Source: Ceratodon purpureus
Taxonomy: Eukaryota > Streptophyta > Bryopsida > Pseudoditrichales > Ditrichaceae
Assembly: GCA_014871385.1 (NCBI GenBank)
Contig: CM026424.1
Coordinates: 22,134,771 to 22,198,770 of the forward strand
Reading direction: 5' to 3'
Length of the DNA stretch: 64,000 nt
Made by a program: the position numbers and the translations under genes. This document shows positions 1-11,934 of this stretch, one piece after another; within the stretch, counting starts at the first letter, position 1, and every line of letters starts with the position of its first letter. The notes under the pieces were generated by a model. That model saw only the letters and a list, made by a program, of their open reading frames with translations, was not told the origin of the DNA and did no database searches.

Positions 1-2409
1 GATTGATGAAGATTGATGACGAGGGTCGTGTTCTTTACTTCAATGAGAAGCCTAAAGGAGCCGATTTAAAGGCCATGGTATGGTTTGTACCTTGATTTTC
101 GGTTATTAAGTTATAGATTATTTTCTATAGTCACAGCTCAACGCGAAACTCCTCTACCGTGGCATTTCCGTCCTCACCACAACATCTCTTGAATGAACTT
201 TGTGCTAGCTAATAGAGTGTTGTCAAAAGCTAAAAATAACGAGGGTAGTGAAGATAGATAGAATATTATGTTGTGATTGGGTAGCTTGGAGATGACTTAA
301 TCGAAGTGATTGTAATTGGGATGCAGCAAGTGGACACATCCGTTCTGGGCCTGTCAGCCGAGGAGGCGAAGAAGATGCCTTACATCGCATCCATGGGTAT
401 ATATGTGTTCAGAAAAGATATTCTGCTGAATCTACTACGGTTAGTGGAAGCTTTCCTTAGCTCCTTCATTGAAGTTGTTCGCATCTAAATGGCTGAAGAA
501 GTACAAATCAGAAGAACTTTTCTCCAGGAACTAACATGTTGGGATGGATCAGTTGGCGGTACCCAACAGCTAATGATTTTGGCTCGGAGATCATTCCTGC
601 AGCAGCGAGGGATCAACAGCACAATGTTCAGGTTTCTATCAAATCACTGTTTGAGGATTCTAAGTTTGAACAAAATTGAGATATTACATCATCTGCAATA
701 CAAATTGAACAAGTGATAAGCATGCGTACTCCGTGTCGTGATGAGTAGTTATTTATTTGGTCAATTCAAAGGTGTTTTTTATTAACGATTAAATTTTGTG
801 GCAGGCATATTTGTTCAATGATTACTGGGAGGACATTGGAACAATCAAGTCTTACTTTGATGCTAACCTGGCATTGGCAGCTCAGGTAATATTCTGGGTC
901 TACTCTTTTATTTGATTTCTTAATCGTAAAACTCGATATTACTACCTCTTGGTTTGAGTGGTGTGTCGATATTTAAGTAAGAGATTACGTGTGCGTGATT
1001 CTCCTTGAAGCTGTTTTTAAGGAACAGCTATATGTTTGACGCTGCTCGTTGTCCTTGCATTGTTTTGGTTGGGGTGGGCTGTGAGAACTTCGTGACTTTC
1101 TTGGGTTCTTAATTATATTTATTTGGCCTTTACTGAGCTATTATGATTAAGGATATCCCCTATTTACTTTTGAATGTTGAGTATCACGGTTTTCTGTGTT
1201 CTTTTGCTTTGACAGCCTCCGAAATTCAAATTTTACGATGCAGCTAAACCAATCTTCACATCACCCCGCTACTTACCACCTTCGAAAGTGGAGCAATGCA
1301 GGGTAGGCTACTACTTCATCACGGGTCATATTCTGTTTTACAATTTTATGCCTTGTGGCTCTTGATGTGCATTTCAACCAGTATCTACTAAAATATGGGA
1401 TAAAGTGGACCTGTGTTGGGCCCTAGCTCATAGTTTTGGTATTTCCTGCTGCAATACATGTTGTGGGTGGGTGCATCATCAGTTTGGATGCTAACAATGA
1501 ATTCGTTATGCAGATTATAGAATCGATTGTGTCGCACGGTTGTTTTCTGCGGGATTGTTCTGTGGAGCATTCTTTAATTGGACTTCGGTCACGGCTCGAA
1601 TCTGGTGTTGAAGTCAAGGTAGAGCTCTTAGATGTTTTTTTTTGTAATTCCTGCATGCAAGCTATTCTTTATATTGATTTTTTTGCTGAAGTGAGTTGTG
1701 CAGCTAAAAACTTCCATTTCAGTGACCTCTGATAGTTCAAAGTCAACACGGTCTAATTGCATTCTATGTTATTTGAATGTATAGGATACAATGATGCTCG
1801 GAGCAGATTTCTACGAAACTGATGAGGAACGAAGTGCCTTAATTGCTGCTGGGAAAGTGCCCATGGGAATTGGCCAAAACTCAAAAATCAGGTGCTAACC
1901 TTAGACCAAGTGATGTATCAGAACCTGACAAAGGAAACGAATTCGCTCTTCACAGCATAGTTTACATTCGTTTTCCAGGCCTGGCTAATGAATGTTTGGG
2001 GAGGTTTGCAGGAACTGCATTATCGACAAGAATGCGAGGATAGGGAGGAATGTTGTTGTCGCCAATACAGATGTACGAAATTCACCGTTCTTCTTGAGAA
2101 ACATATGTGGTGTCGATGGTGTTGTACCCTGGAACACGTTGGCAGTACTGAAGATTGCGATAAGGATGAAATACCTATCCTGCACATAGGACTTTTTTTG
2201 TCAGAATATTGTGAAGTTTTGAAATGCATTCATCTTCTTTCACTGTAGTTTTGACGTTCTTCTAGTTGCTCACTTGAAAGTCACAACACTTCTCTGTTTG
2301 GTTGCAGGCTGTTTTGGAAGCGGACAGAGAAGATGAAGGCTTTTGGATTCGCTCTGGTATTGTTGTTTTCCCGAAGAACTCTTACATCAAGGACAACACA
2401 GTGATTTGA
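1..2409 (+). CDS. ADP-glucose pyrophosphorylase large subunit, 3' part (5' end outside window)
   Basis: Glucose-1-phosphate adenylyltransferase makes ADP-glucose from glucose-1-phosphate and ATP, the committed step of plastid starch synthesis; the large subunit is mainly regulatory. Nine exons can be read with GT..AG borders: 1-77, 327-439, 553-631, 805-885, 1216-1302, 1514-1618, 1785-1891, 2012-2072 and 2308-2409. They join in frame to 269 residues ending in TGA. Visible signatures are [63 protein letters not shown] and IIDKNARIG, the last part being the left-handed beta-helix region. The end ([15 protein letters not shown] ... DNTVI) resembles large rather than small subunits. The N-terminal half of the protein, including the nucleotide-binding start, lies beyond the left edge. 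The protein class is secure; the large-subunit assignment is likely. No frame breaks were seen. Confidence 0.93.
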
Positions 2410-3299
2410 ATCCATTGCAACAATTATGGGGAAGCCAATAAACAGGGATTCCAGATGACCTCGTATCTTGTTCTCATCATTGGTCATCACACACCATTTA
2501 GAGGTATTAGTCATGGTATAGAAGGGTGTTGGTATTAAACAAGAGCTTCACTTGAAGGAGGGCGTGGGATTGGGTGGAAGGTACGAGATGTTCGAGAATG
2601 ATTAGGAAAGACATTAAGTAGGAGAGACATTAGACGCCAACTGCGATCAGTGTGGTACTCCTTTTTGAACATAGAATCGATGCAAGTGGACTGCAGAATT
2701 CTTCGGTCGGAGACCTCTTTGTACAGTATAATAAATCATCCATTCTGTATACTAATATTATTATGCTTCTTACATTGGCATCCTGATATCACAATGATGA
2801 ACTATGCAGGATGTATGTTGAAGGTAGACTCATAGTTGAAGGTAGACTCATAATACAGGTTTTTGTGGCGAAAGGCTGATGTGCATTGAGACAAATAAAT
2901 TGGCATCTGTTACGTTGTGAACCACACTCTAGATTTCTAGTTTTGTTCTAAATTTTGCACTAATTTTCCATAGCCATACCGCCGAGGTTTTGCCGTCTTG
3001 TTCGTGGTAAACACTACAGGTAAGTCATTTGCTCTCAAGAAATCTGGATCGTACCAGTAGAGCAAGGCAATATGTGTATACCGTCTACAGGCTTCCACTT
3101 CAGCTTTGTAATAGCAACTTCTATGCACAAGGTAACATGACTTGAATGTGGGAACCTTGTTACATGGATTCTCTGGGTGGCTTCTGCAACATCGAAGAGA
3201 AGCTCCTGATCCTCATTAGTAAATTAACACATGTTACCGGATGATACATGATCGTCCTTGCTCTAAGTACTGTGCCAGCCGAGATGGTGGTGATTTAAT
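2410..3299. other. Non-coding, 3' flank of the AGPase gene
   Basis: This stretch must hold the 3' UTR and intergenic DNA. A short direct repeat, gttgaaggtagactcata, occurs twice around 2817-2850. I see no supported gene in it. Confidence 0.5.
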
Positions 3300-3912
3300 C
3301 ATAGAGCCATGCAAGCTTCTTTCCAGATCATTTGTTGACACCAGATGATGGAAGCCTAGCATATTCCATCAAGAAACCATTGTTTACATAAAATCTCACG
3401 ACGTTATCTGTCTTTGGAGGGTGCTCAAAGGGAACGGTACATAATCTGTGGGTTTACCCAACCCACATTTCCCAACGAAGCTCTTCGATGAATTAGCAAG
3501 GACCATAGAATCTCCGTTTTGGATCAAAAAGTTGCTTCTTGTAAGAGGCGAGTTCATCAAACAATCCTCAATCATCCAGGGTGACGAACCGCACATTTGC
3601 AAAATCGTAAGCCATTGTCTTTCTACAGTTTTGCAAAAAACAAAATTAGAGAATAAGGACTTATATGCTGCAGCCCATTTTTTCATCAGAGTCATAGACT
3701 TGTACTGCAGCTCCAGTGACTGTTCATCCTGTGCTTGCATTTGTCCAAGCAGTCCTAGTATCAGCCACAATAACCAAGTTCTTGAATCCTTTGAAATTTC
3801 TGACTTTCCACCTGAATAATTTGGTTGTTCTGAAATTACTAGAATAGTTGGAATTGGTGGCTCCAAGAAAAGGAAGAGAGCATTGATTGCAATGGTGGCT
3901 GAAATTGAACAC
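3300..3912 (-). pseudogene. Degraded coding relic, family not recognised
   Basis: Protein-like sequence is spread over at least three minus-strand frames. One frame near 3724-3840 contains NFKGFKNLVIVADTRTAW. The frame at 3396-3730 contains KSLFSNFVFCKTVERQWL, GSSPWMIEDC and SFVGKCGLGKPTDYVPF. A third frame continues below 3430 with FEHPPKTDNVVRFYV and NNGFLMEYARLP. The frame changes occur without obvious splice signals, so this looks like a frameshifted remnant rather than a working gene. The plus strand at 3448-3819 is also open, but I take it as the shadow of this relic. I do not recognise the family. Confidence 0.35.
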
Positions 3913-4653
3913 TAATTTTAAAATTTATGAGTAGTAGTGTATTGTATGACTTTCAATGAATGATACCAATAGTTACATAACACTAATCAACAACTTTAGT
4001 GTAGTTCATCTCAAATTCTCTCTAGACGTGCTCACCTAAACTTGAACCTTACTTCTTTCTAAAGAGTATAATTCCATTCAAACATCAATTCCATTTTGCT
4101 TAGAGAATTATTTAAATAGCGACATAGTGTTCACCCTTCAGAGGGTTTAGTAGTCTCACTATTGGTGTTCTGCCCTCTAAACATAAACATCCAAGGATAG
4201 GGTAAGCAAACACTCTATTTACACCGGCCTTGAAATAGGTTCATAATTCTTCTTTTTAATCTTGTAATGGCACTTATCTTTGACTCCCTCATATTAGAGG
4301 TGGCCAAGGACTTCAAATCTTCATCTCCTCGAATTCCTTCTTACAATGTCATCCATCCAAAAGGAAGATGACTCCAACTCCTCATCTGAGAATTTTATTA
4401 TTTCATCAACAAACTTATCTTTGCACCCAACAGAAGCATGTACAAAACACATAAAGAAATGGTCAAATTGTGAAGGTACCAGTAACCATATGCTGATGGT
4501 AAGTAGAATATGGAGAACCAAGAAACAATGCAATCTTCAAGCCTTCTTTCTACGTGGAAAGATATCTCATAACATATTCATTGATGAAAGTAGATATCAA
4601 AGTTTGAAAGTACAGTATACATAAACTTTCACAATAAAAACTCCACAACTCAC
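3913..4653. other. Non-coding or unassigned
   Basis: No supported gene. The kinase-like gene to the right ends at a splice-donor-like site at 4648-4653, so a terminal exon could lie here, but I could not identify one. Confidence 0.3.
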
Positions 4654-6030
4654 CTTGTGAATAATCATTGCAATTGTATCACATATTTCTTGAAATGTGG
4701 GCCTCTCACAAGGATCTTCATGCCAACAGCTTTCCAACATCTTCCATATCCAAGGTTTCACATGGGGTGGTAGTATCGGTCTTCCACCTCCAAGAACAAT
4801 GTCATACTCATTACTTTTCAAATCTTCAAAAGGAAGGCATCCTGTCCATATCTCATAGCAAGTCATTGCATAACTATAAACATCCGACACCTTGGTGAAC
4901 ATATCTGGGGTGACACATCTCCGCTTTACAGCAAGCAAGATCTCAGGAGCTCGCCAAAAGCCTGTGCCCAATACTCCTTTGGATGATTCAAAGTCAGCCA
5001 CCCTGCAATAGAATGTATCAACTTCTTTGTTCCCAATCTCTTCCATCTCTGCCTCACTTCTTTCTATCATCTCCACTAGAACATTAGATGCTTTGAGGTC
5101 CCTATGTATAATATTGGATATGTGTAGATCTCGCATCCCCTTGGCAATGAATAACATGCTCCTGGTGGCTTCCCAATCTGAGCAAGGAGGATAGGTGCAA
5201 TCCAACCTCAGTTGCATTCTTTCACCTAGGAACTTGCGCAAATCACCCCAATTTCGTGGCATCAGAAAAGCAAATCGTCCATCCTCAAGCAACACTCCCC
5301 GTCGTATGGGACAAGTATACAAAGTGGAATATCCAGTAACCACTTGCTTAGGCTACACCCTCGCCAAATCTCGGGCATGGTATCCTTTTCTGAACACCTT
5401 GTATACATACTTTTTTGTGAAGGTCTGATCATTATCAATTCCAGGGAGTGCTTTGTAGATTCCGGCTTGTGCTCCCTCCGCAATTTTCCTCCCAACCTTC
5501 CATTCAGACTCCGATGAACCAGAGTAGAATCGCAATGGCCATCGGAGGAAAAGCATGGCCATAAGTTCAATTTCTCTAAATTCGGAGGGTACAGAAACAT
5601 CATACACATATTCCAACTTTCTCACGGTGACAGAATTGTCATTGGCGAGAATCCCCTGCTCAATAAATGCTTGCAGATCTAGTGACACTAGCTCCGAATC
5701 ATCGGTAAGTGGAGCCACCTCACTCCAGTGAACTTTGGAGCTCTCAATCTCGAACTCCAGGTCTGTGCTAAAAGTGCTCCTTGTTTGCATCATCCTTTCT
5801 ATGCGTGGAGATGAGTACACCCCTGATGCCGATGACGGTGAAGCACAGGAAGGTGCAGGCAGACACTTCTCCACTCTTTGAGGGGTTAGCGTTGATAGTC
5901 CTACACCACTGCTATTGGCATTGTGTGTTGTGGGCACATCATCAATGGTACATTCGACTATGCGATGTACTGACTCTTCATCCTCGCTAACCTGGCGTTC
6001 TACTTCTTCTACTGGAGGCAGACATGTCAT
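4654..6030 (-). pseudogene. Protein-kinase-like gene with an in-frame TAG and a changed DFG motif
   Basis: One reading frame runs from an ATG at 6030 to 4654 and is broken only by TAG at 5353-5355. Residues 1-150 are low complexity and unrecognised. The kinase-like fold starts near residue 180: a weak glycine-rich loop (GRKIAEGAQAGIYKA), lysine in YVYKVF (about residue 211), then after the stop HRDLKASNVLVE (about 309-320) and GTGFWRAPEIL. The DFG motif reads DFE (about 346-348), losing the glycine. SDVYSYAMTCYEIWTG and CWHEDPCERPTFQEI match the C-lobe of plant Ser/Thr or MLKL/RIP-like kinases. A GTGAGT donor follows the last codon, so a terminal exon may be missing. The TAG and DFE point to a decayed gene or pseudokinase. 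The kinase family is secure; activity is doubtful. Confidence 0.75.
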
Positions 6031-6263
6031 ACCAGATTGTTTACGGGGGAGAGCACAATAAAGTGTACCACAAAGTGCAACATGTGATCACTAGGAAGTG
6101 AATATGAAGTGTGCTGTTTTTTATTGCTCAAAGCTGATTTTGAGCATTTTGGTGTAGTTTTTGAGCATTTTAGTCACTTTTTAAGGTGTCACAAGGTATC
6201 TTACAGGCTTCTCCATAAGAAAAACATCTTCAATTGAAACTTAATTTGACCGCTAGTTCTAAA

Positions 6264-6691
6264 TCATGAAAATGAACTTTTCCAAAGTTCATTTTTCTTA
6301 GTGTTTACAACAATGGCTGAAATTGGCAATGAGCTAAGCACTTTTGTGGTACACTTTATTGTGCTTCCCCCCTTACGCCTTGATTTCCGAAAACCGTACA
6401 TGACTCTCTGGTACACAGCCTTTAGTGTAGACGAAGTTCTTGCAATTGGAGTTTCCAATTCCACGACTCCCAAGTTTCTAGCATCCTGTAGTGATTGCTC
6501 CATGCCTCTTCCACCACCATACAAGAGCAGCAGTTCGCAGTTGGTGAAAAGGTGGCAAACTGCTTCCAACAAACCTCTGCAATCCGACAGAACCAACTAA
6601 GTAAATTCGCTTGCTCTTCTGGACCAAGTGCCCAATCCGAAACCCTATCAATAATAAGAAGCAGTTTTCCGTTGGTTGACCCATAGATCAC
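6264..6691 (-). pseudogene. Protein-like remnant upstream of the kinase, family not recognised
   Basis: Two minus-strand frames look coding in succession. One contains YGSTNGKLLLIIDRVSDWA and GPEEQANLL. The next has LSDCRGLLEAVCHLFTNCEL, LLLYGGGRGMEQSL and STLKAVYQRVMYGFRKS. The hydrophobic KLLLIIDRVSD stretch is faintly like a kinase-2 strand of NB-ARC ATPases, but that is weak. It is 230 bp upstream of the kinase start and on the same strand, so it may be a 5' exon of that gene. The frame change without a clear intron suggests decay. Confidence 0.3.
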
Positions 6692-7409
6692 AACTCAATA
6701 TCATATCCAGCCCAACACGTGCGCTTCCGTTTCTCATACAGTCTTTCATTCCATGTGTGTATAAGAACTAGAAATCACATCAATTGGAATCCAATGTGTC
6801 AACACTTGTTCACAAGAACATTAGAAGTTACGAATTGACGAGAGATACTGGTACTCACATACATGGACTGAGGTAGAAACGCACTCCCGGGAGATATGTC
6901 GGTGAGACGCTATTCAACAGGTTTGTGACGAATGTACAACGATGTTCACTTCTTGAAAACGTGAACAAGGCTCGATCTCAAATTTGCGAACACCCAGAAG
7001 CTCATTGACCAGGTCGCCAAGTTGTGTCGGTACGCACCCAAGCCAGAGACGGAGCACCAAGTCGACCTTCGATGAATGTCAGACTATGAGCTCCATGTGT
7101 CGAAGTAGCTGATACAAATCTTACAGCCTTGCATCTCAATCCTGAGGAAACCTCATCGCACACAACGCTGTGTAAGGTGACGATCAAGGGGAGACAGAGT
7201 GAAGAAATGAGCAGGAAGCTCACTTTCCTAGGAACATATATGGTGGCGTGAAAGTCCTACAACACTGCAAGTTGCCCACCATTTTCCACGACGACAGTCA
7301 TTTTCAACCTGAGGATGGCCACAAGTCCAGGAAGCCAATGAAAACTGCTTTTGGATATGGAGAACGTGATGAACAATGCCAAAATGTATATTCTTATGGA
7401 TTGCTTGCT
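6692..7409. other. Non-coding, nothing recognised
   Basis: I see no gene, RNA gene or clear repeat here. Confidence 0.3.
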
Positions 7410-8545
7410 AAAGGGGCCTTCGCACCTGGCACTAGGTAAGGTGCGTTACTGGACGATAAGACCCTCCAGTTGGATTAGTAACTTCCTTTCACACTGGGGA
7501 CGTGGTCAATACAGTTTCCGTATTATACGGTAAGAATACAGTGACATGCCGTTCACACCAGGGGAGGTCTTTTCTAACAGAACACCAAGATGTCACGTAA
7601 GCACGCATGAAATTCCGCCCCCAGTCACACCAGGCGATGTGATTTTCGGGGGTTTTACCTGTCCCTCCTTCCTGTCTGCGCATCGTCTCTCTCATGTGCT
7701 CGATATTTCCCAGGTTGAGGAGTTCTCTTATGTGGTTTATCGTCTACTCGATATTGCGAGCAATTTTCCTACAGTGTGATGGCGGAGCTCATGTGCTGAA
7801 TGTGGATCGGTGGAGCTTTACGGCGTCTCCGATTTCTCACGGTCTGGTAGTGGGTTCGTATCTCATTCACGCCATTTTTATTTGCTTGTCTCCGGTGGTT
7901 GTGCGCAGGCGGACGGTAGGGTCTCAGAACGTCGGTCTGCAGCGTGCTTGCTAGCATAGAATTATTTTTTTTGTTTTTTTTATTTCGCCGTCAATGGTTT
8001 CAGTTTCTCGCTTTGTTTGTTATGTCGCTGAATTCATTGTCTAGTACAAGTCGATGTTGTAGAGTGACTGTCCCCGACTGCTCCTCGTGCAGGTTCTTCA
8101 CGTCCTTAGGAGTTGCGCGGCTCCATCTGAGGCACTTCTTGACCCTTTAAATCAATTCCGGAGAGGTACGTGTCCTCGACTTGTTTGGTTTCTTGTTTTT
8201 CGATTGGTTTTGTTTCTACATGCTCAGAGCTTGCATTTAGGGTTCCGTGTCACCAGTAGCTACGGGAGTGAAGATATGATAATGGAATTCCCTGAAATTG
8301 GCTGTATCGTTTCTGTCGGGGGTAGCTTGTATGCGTGCGGCGAGCCCCGAGCGGAGAGCGGCGAGCGGAGATTTGGTGAGCGACGAGCAGAAAATAGAGG
8401 TCTAAATCTAAAAACAGTAATATTATTACTAAAAATACAAACTATTAATTAGCAGATTCGAATATTCTCAGAATATTTTTAGAATATTCTGAGAATATTA
8501 CTATTTTTGGTATAGGGTCACGACCCTATAACCGTGGACCGAAAT
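7410..8545 (-). mobile_element. Deleted Harbinger-like element related to the one at 57.3-61.9 kb
   Basis: Both ends match the Harbinger element in inverted orientation. The left end, ctaaaggggccttcgcacct and onward to about 7436, equals the reverse complement of about 61865-61891. The right end matches 57295-57410 inverted: ccacggttatagggt at the terminus and the gctcgccgctctccgctcg array further in (here 8341-8375). The middle shows no transposase or Myb/SANT coding, so this is an internally deleted, non-autonomous copy or a sibling element. A subterminal motif like tcacaccagg recurs near 7489, 7552 and 7623. An AT-rich insert with a hairpin lies near its right end. Confidence 0.55.
8461..8499. 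repeat. 17-bp perfect inverted repeat, hairpin
   Basis: The arms aatattctcagaatatt and aatattctgagaatatt are exact reverse complements separated by five bases. They lie within an AT-rich insertion absent from the related end at 57.3 kb. Confidence 0.7.
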
Positions 8546-9812
8546 TCACTATTTCTGATAATTCTCAATCCAGCTCTTATGTCCCTTTATTTAAAGGTGA
8601 TATGACTGATAAACTAAATTTTGAATCCTATGTCATTTTCTTCACATTACTACATTTCTACTGATCTCTTTTGATTATTTTTTTATTCTTCTCATCTTTT
8701 CAATTCCAATTCTATCTACCTTTTTTTATCTCCAGTATATCTGCAACAGCATTAATAATAATCGCCATTTAATCTTCCTTTTTTTGGTGTTCAAATTTTT
8801 TTTAATTTACTTTTTTTATTTTTTATTTATATTTTAAAATTATTCCCTTATAATTTTGTTTTTTAAATCCTGTTTACTTTTCGTATTCATTAGAAAAGTT
8901 TTCGAGTCTCCAAGGGGCCCTGTGGAAGATCAGGGGGGCAGCAAGTTTGTGGCGGGGAAAGGACTTACAATGTACAAAAACCTTGCTGGCACGGTGGGTG
9001 CCACCTTTGCTTGGGACATTGTCGTTGCTCCCAGGTACTAGAACCACAGCCAATCAGGTTCGACATCCATTTCTGCGAGTACCAAGTGCTGTGTGCGGTA
9101 GCGATGGTACCGTGATTAAACAACTATTCTCCACTTGATGTGGTGAACATTATTTTAGAACTTGTTGTCCTGAGAGATGGAATAGATTAAGCGGAATAGA
9201 TTGGCGGGAACATATAGTTGGGTTACACGTCGGTGCTTCACCACTGATCCAGCCTTGTTAGTTTATCGACAAAAATGCAGTGTTCATTGTTGCAGCCGCA
9301 AGAGTATAGATAAGTAGCAAAACTACGTGCTGACAACCTTGAATAAAAATTTCCGCAAAGTTTATAACAATGTGTGCAATGACATGCTTATATCAAATGC
9401 ATCGCATGCTTGGGCTGCGGTTACAAACATCTTGCTACAATTTTTGAATGTTATTCTAAGTTCACAAAATCTACTACGAAACCAACAAGCTTAACAAACT
9501 TAACAAGCTCACCAACAAACCTCCAAGCAATGTATACAATATAGCAGACCACCTGATACAACATTCTGTATGGTTCAGAACTTCCGCAAGAGCTCTTCAA
9601 ATTAAGAAACGATACTCTATTTACAAGAGGAAAACATTGAGTTAGTCTGCAACTTCAAGGCCCAGGAAAGTCTTTGTCCATCAATATCACCAAAATGAAA
9701 GCATTATGTAAGTCTGAAATTTGAAGAGTTTAAGGTTATGGTCTGTGAACAACGTGTATGTAGCTAAAAACGTTGAAGTCCTCAGAATTTCCCATTTTCG
9801 CAGTAACATGTA
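8546..9812. other. Non-coding, AT-rich, nothing recognised
   Basis: Homopolymer-rich AT sequence up to about 8900, then mixed sequence without a supported gene. Part of 9500-9812 may be 3' flank of the minus-strand gene that ends at 9813. Confidence 0.3.
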
Positions 9813-11934
9813 CTACCCGCTAGTTTGCGTGGCTGCATAAAGCACAATGGCATTATGCTGTAATGGGCTCGGTGTAGAAAGTCCGAGTGACTGCTGGCGT
9901 GCATCAGCAACCTTCGCTTGAGCACGAGTCAACAAATCAACTGCCGCGTGGTGTGCTTCACCCTGCGTTGCGCAGATGGACTCGAGCCTCTGCACCTCCT
10001 CCCGAAAAGCGGCGTCTGCTGCTCGCAAAGTATCAAGGTCAGTGGCCAAGGACTTCACCTCCGCGGCCTTGTTTGCGTAATCTGCAGCTGGAGCGCCCTC
10101 ACGCAGAAGTTGCTTTGCCTCCTTTGATGCTGCAAGATAAGCTGCATGAAGTGCATCCGCAGCGTCGTCGTCCTCCTCACGCAACTTCTCCAAGGCGGAG
10201 TCGAGCTTCATCCGCGCCTCCTTCAGAAGCGCTTCTGTCTTAGCAACCTCCTTTGCTGCCGCTAACTCCTCCTCCTTTGCGCCAGCAAGTGCATCTTGAG
10301 TCTGCGTGCTTTTGTTGCAAGTAACCGCTGCTTTGCAAACAGGAAGCACACATTGAGGTAAGTAGGTCTTCATAAATCGATTGTGCGTGGTCAGTACGTA
10401 GATTCACCACAGAAGAAAACTCCCCATAAACCAGAGGCAATGTTTTAGTCTTGAGCTCACAAAATTCCACCCTCATTTTTAGCAAATTGCAAAGACGTCA
10501 AATATCAGAAACAATGAAATGCTCTTCTGAAATGATATGGAGGCGGAAGTCATAAATGATTAAGCAAACGCTCGTGGTTATCTTTTTTTTTTTTTTTTAA
10601 AAACATTGCAAGGATTGGTTGAGTATCATTCAGTAGATGAGTACTGAAGACTCTGAGGGTGGTGGACTCTACAATTTTTGATTCTTTCTACAAATTGAAC
10701 TTTTCTAATTATGTGCAAAAAATAGAACTAGTTTCCAATCCGCCAACACGAACTTCTGAAAGTTCCGTATTACTTTTGAGAAATTTCAAAAATAAATCCC
10801 AATCCGGGTATCAAGTGGTCTCACGGTTCATACCCCCCAGCACCTTGCACGAATCAACAAAACAGTCCGCAAATTTATTCAATGCTACGATGTTAATTCT
10901 GATCTTATCCCTAATCAACTGACTTGTTGAGAAGTTGTTACCGCATATTTATCTTGATTATGTAGGAATCAATCCCAAATGTGTTCAGACTGGACGAGGC
11001 AATGAAAGGATGAAACAAAAAACATCGAATACAACACTTTCACGAAACCTTAAAAGTAAAGAGCATCGTCGTTACAGAGTGGAAAATGAAAGACAAAAAA
11101 CGAGAAACATGTAAGCACACAACATAAAGGCTCAAAACAGATCCTCTCAAATTAGAAATGAAAGTGGAATATTACAAAGTGGAATAAAGCAAAGGCAGAT
11201 GAAGAACCTGAAGTGGATGCCCCAGGGTCAAGGTTCACCGGTGCTGCGCTCCCGCACGACAATTGTGCAATAATTTTGCACAATCCTTCGACTTGGCAGC
11301 GCGTCGCCACCGGCCCAAGCTTCAGAGGATTGCGGCGCTGATTCTTCAGTCGAAGCGCCATGCGGGACATTGCTTCCGCAAGCCAATTCACAGGTAAACC
11401 ATAACCAAAAGTAGCATAGCAAGCCCTCAAGAATCGGAGGGAATAATACGAATTGTCAGGCTTGTTCCCGTAGACTTTGAAGTACTGGATTGCAAATTGC
11501 TTTCGCTCAGCAAGATCTGTGCACCTGGAGATCTCGTACCGGTTTGGTTGACCACCTGGCCTCCACACGGCTACAATCTCCTCTTCGGTGATGAAGGGAT
11601 AGGCCTTTGGCAAATGTTTCAGCAATGGACCTTCGGCGCAGAGGCCCACCTGAGACATGAAGAACTCAGAGTCGTAATGCGCATCACGCCCAAGCAGCAT
11701 TGGTGCTGCAGCCAGCATGCGCTGACGAACTTTGGGGAGGATTCCAGACAAATCAAACGGTTCATCAAACTCCTCCATTGTCACTGCCCGCCCATTCGAT
11801 TGCTCGATGTTACTGCCCTCTGAAGAGGAGTCATCGGAAGCATACTGTGATGGAGCACCGTGACGAGTCGGGGGTGGACTGCAGCTTGGCTTCCGCTTGG
11901 TGCGCTTCGCCATCTGCTTGGAACGCGACGTCAT
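9813..11934 (-). CDS. Coiled-coil protein, paralogue A of the unnamed RING-like family (zinc module missing)
   Basis: Exon 1 runs from ATG at 11934 (MTSRSKQMAKRTKRK, aligned to the start of paralogue D) to a donor-like CAG/GTTCTT near 11208. It carries the family N-terminal domain: AAPMLLGRDAHYDSEFF, VGLCAEGPLL, YPFITEEEIVAVW, QYFKVYGNKPDNSYYSLRF and KLGPVATRCQVEGLCKII. The second coding part, about 10300-9813, encodes an alanine- and glutamate-rich coiled coil that aligns with D (SKEAKQLLRE against QKEARQILRS). The acceptor is uncertain; ACGCAG near 10300 fits. The frame ends soon after GLSTPS, just where D continues with FQYPKPPSVPP and its zinc module, so the RING-like end is absent. This is either a truncated variant or a decaying copy. 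Function is unknown. Confidence 0.6.
10374..11207 (-). other. Probable intron of paralogue A
   Basis: The region separates the two coding parts of paralogue A. It is AT-rich and includes a T run of about 17 near 10584-10600. No other gene is supported. Confidence 0.4.

Noticed and set aside
8459-8500. Heat-shock element cluster (repeated gaatattc)
   Set aside because: The GAA and TTC blocks are not kept at the required 5-bp spacing, and no adjacent gene is supported; a hairpin in an AT-rich insertion explains it.
9887-10243. A plus-strand frame of 118 codons
   Set aside because: It is the antisense shadow of the coiled-coil part of paralogue A.
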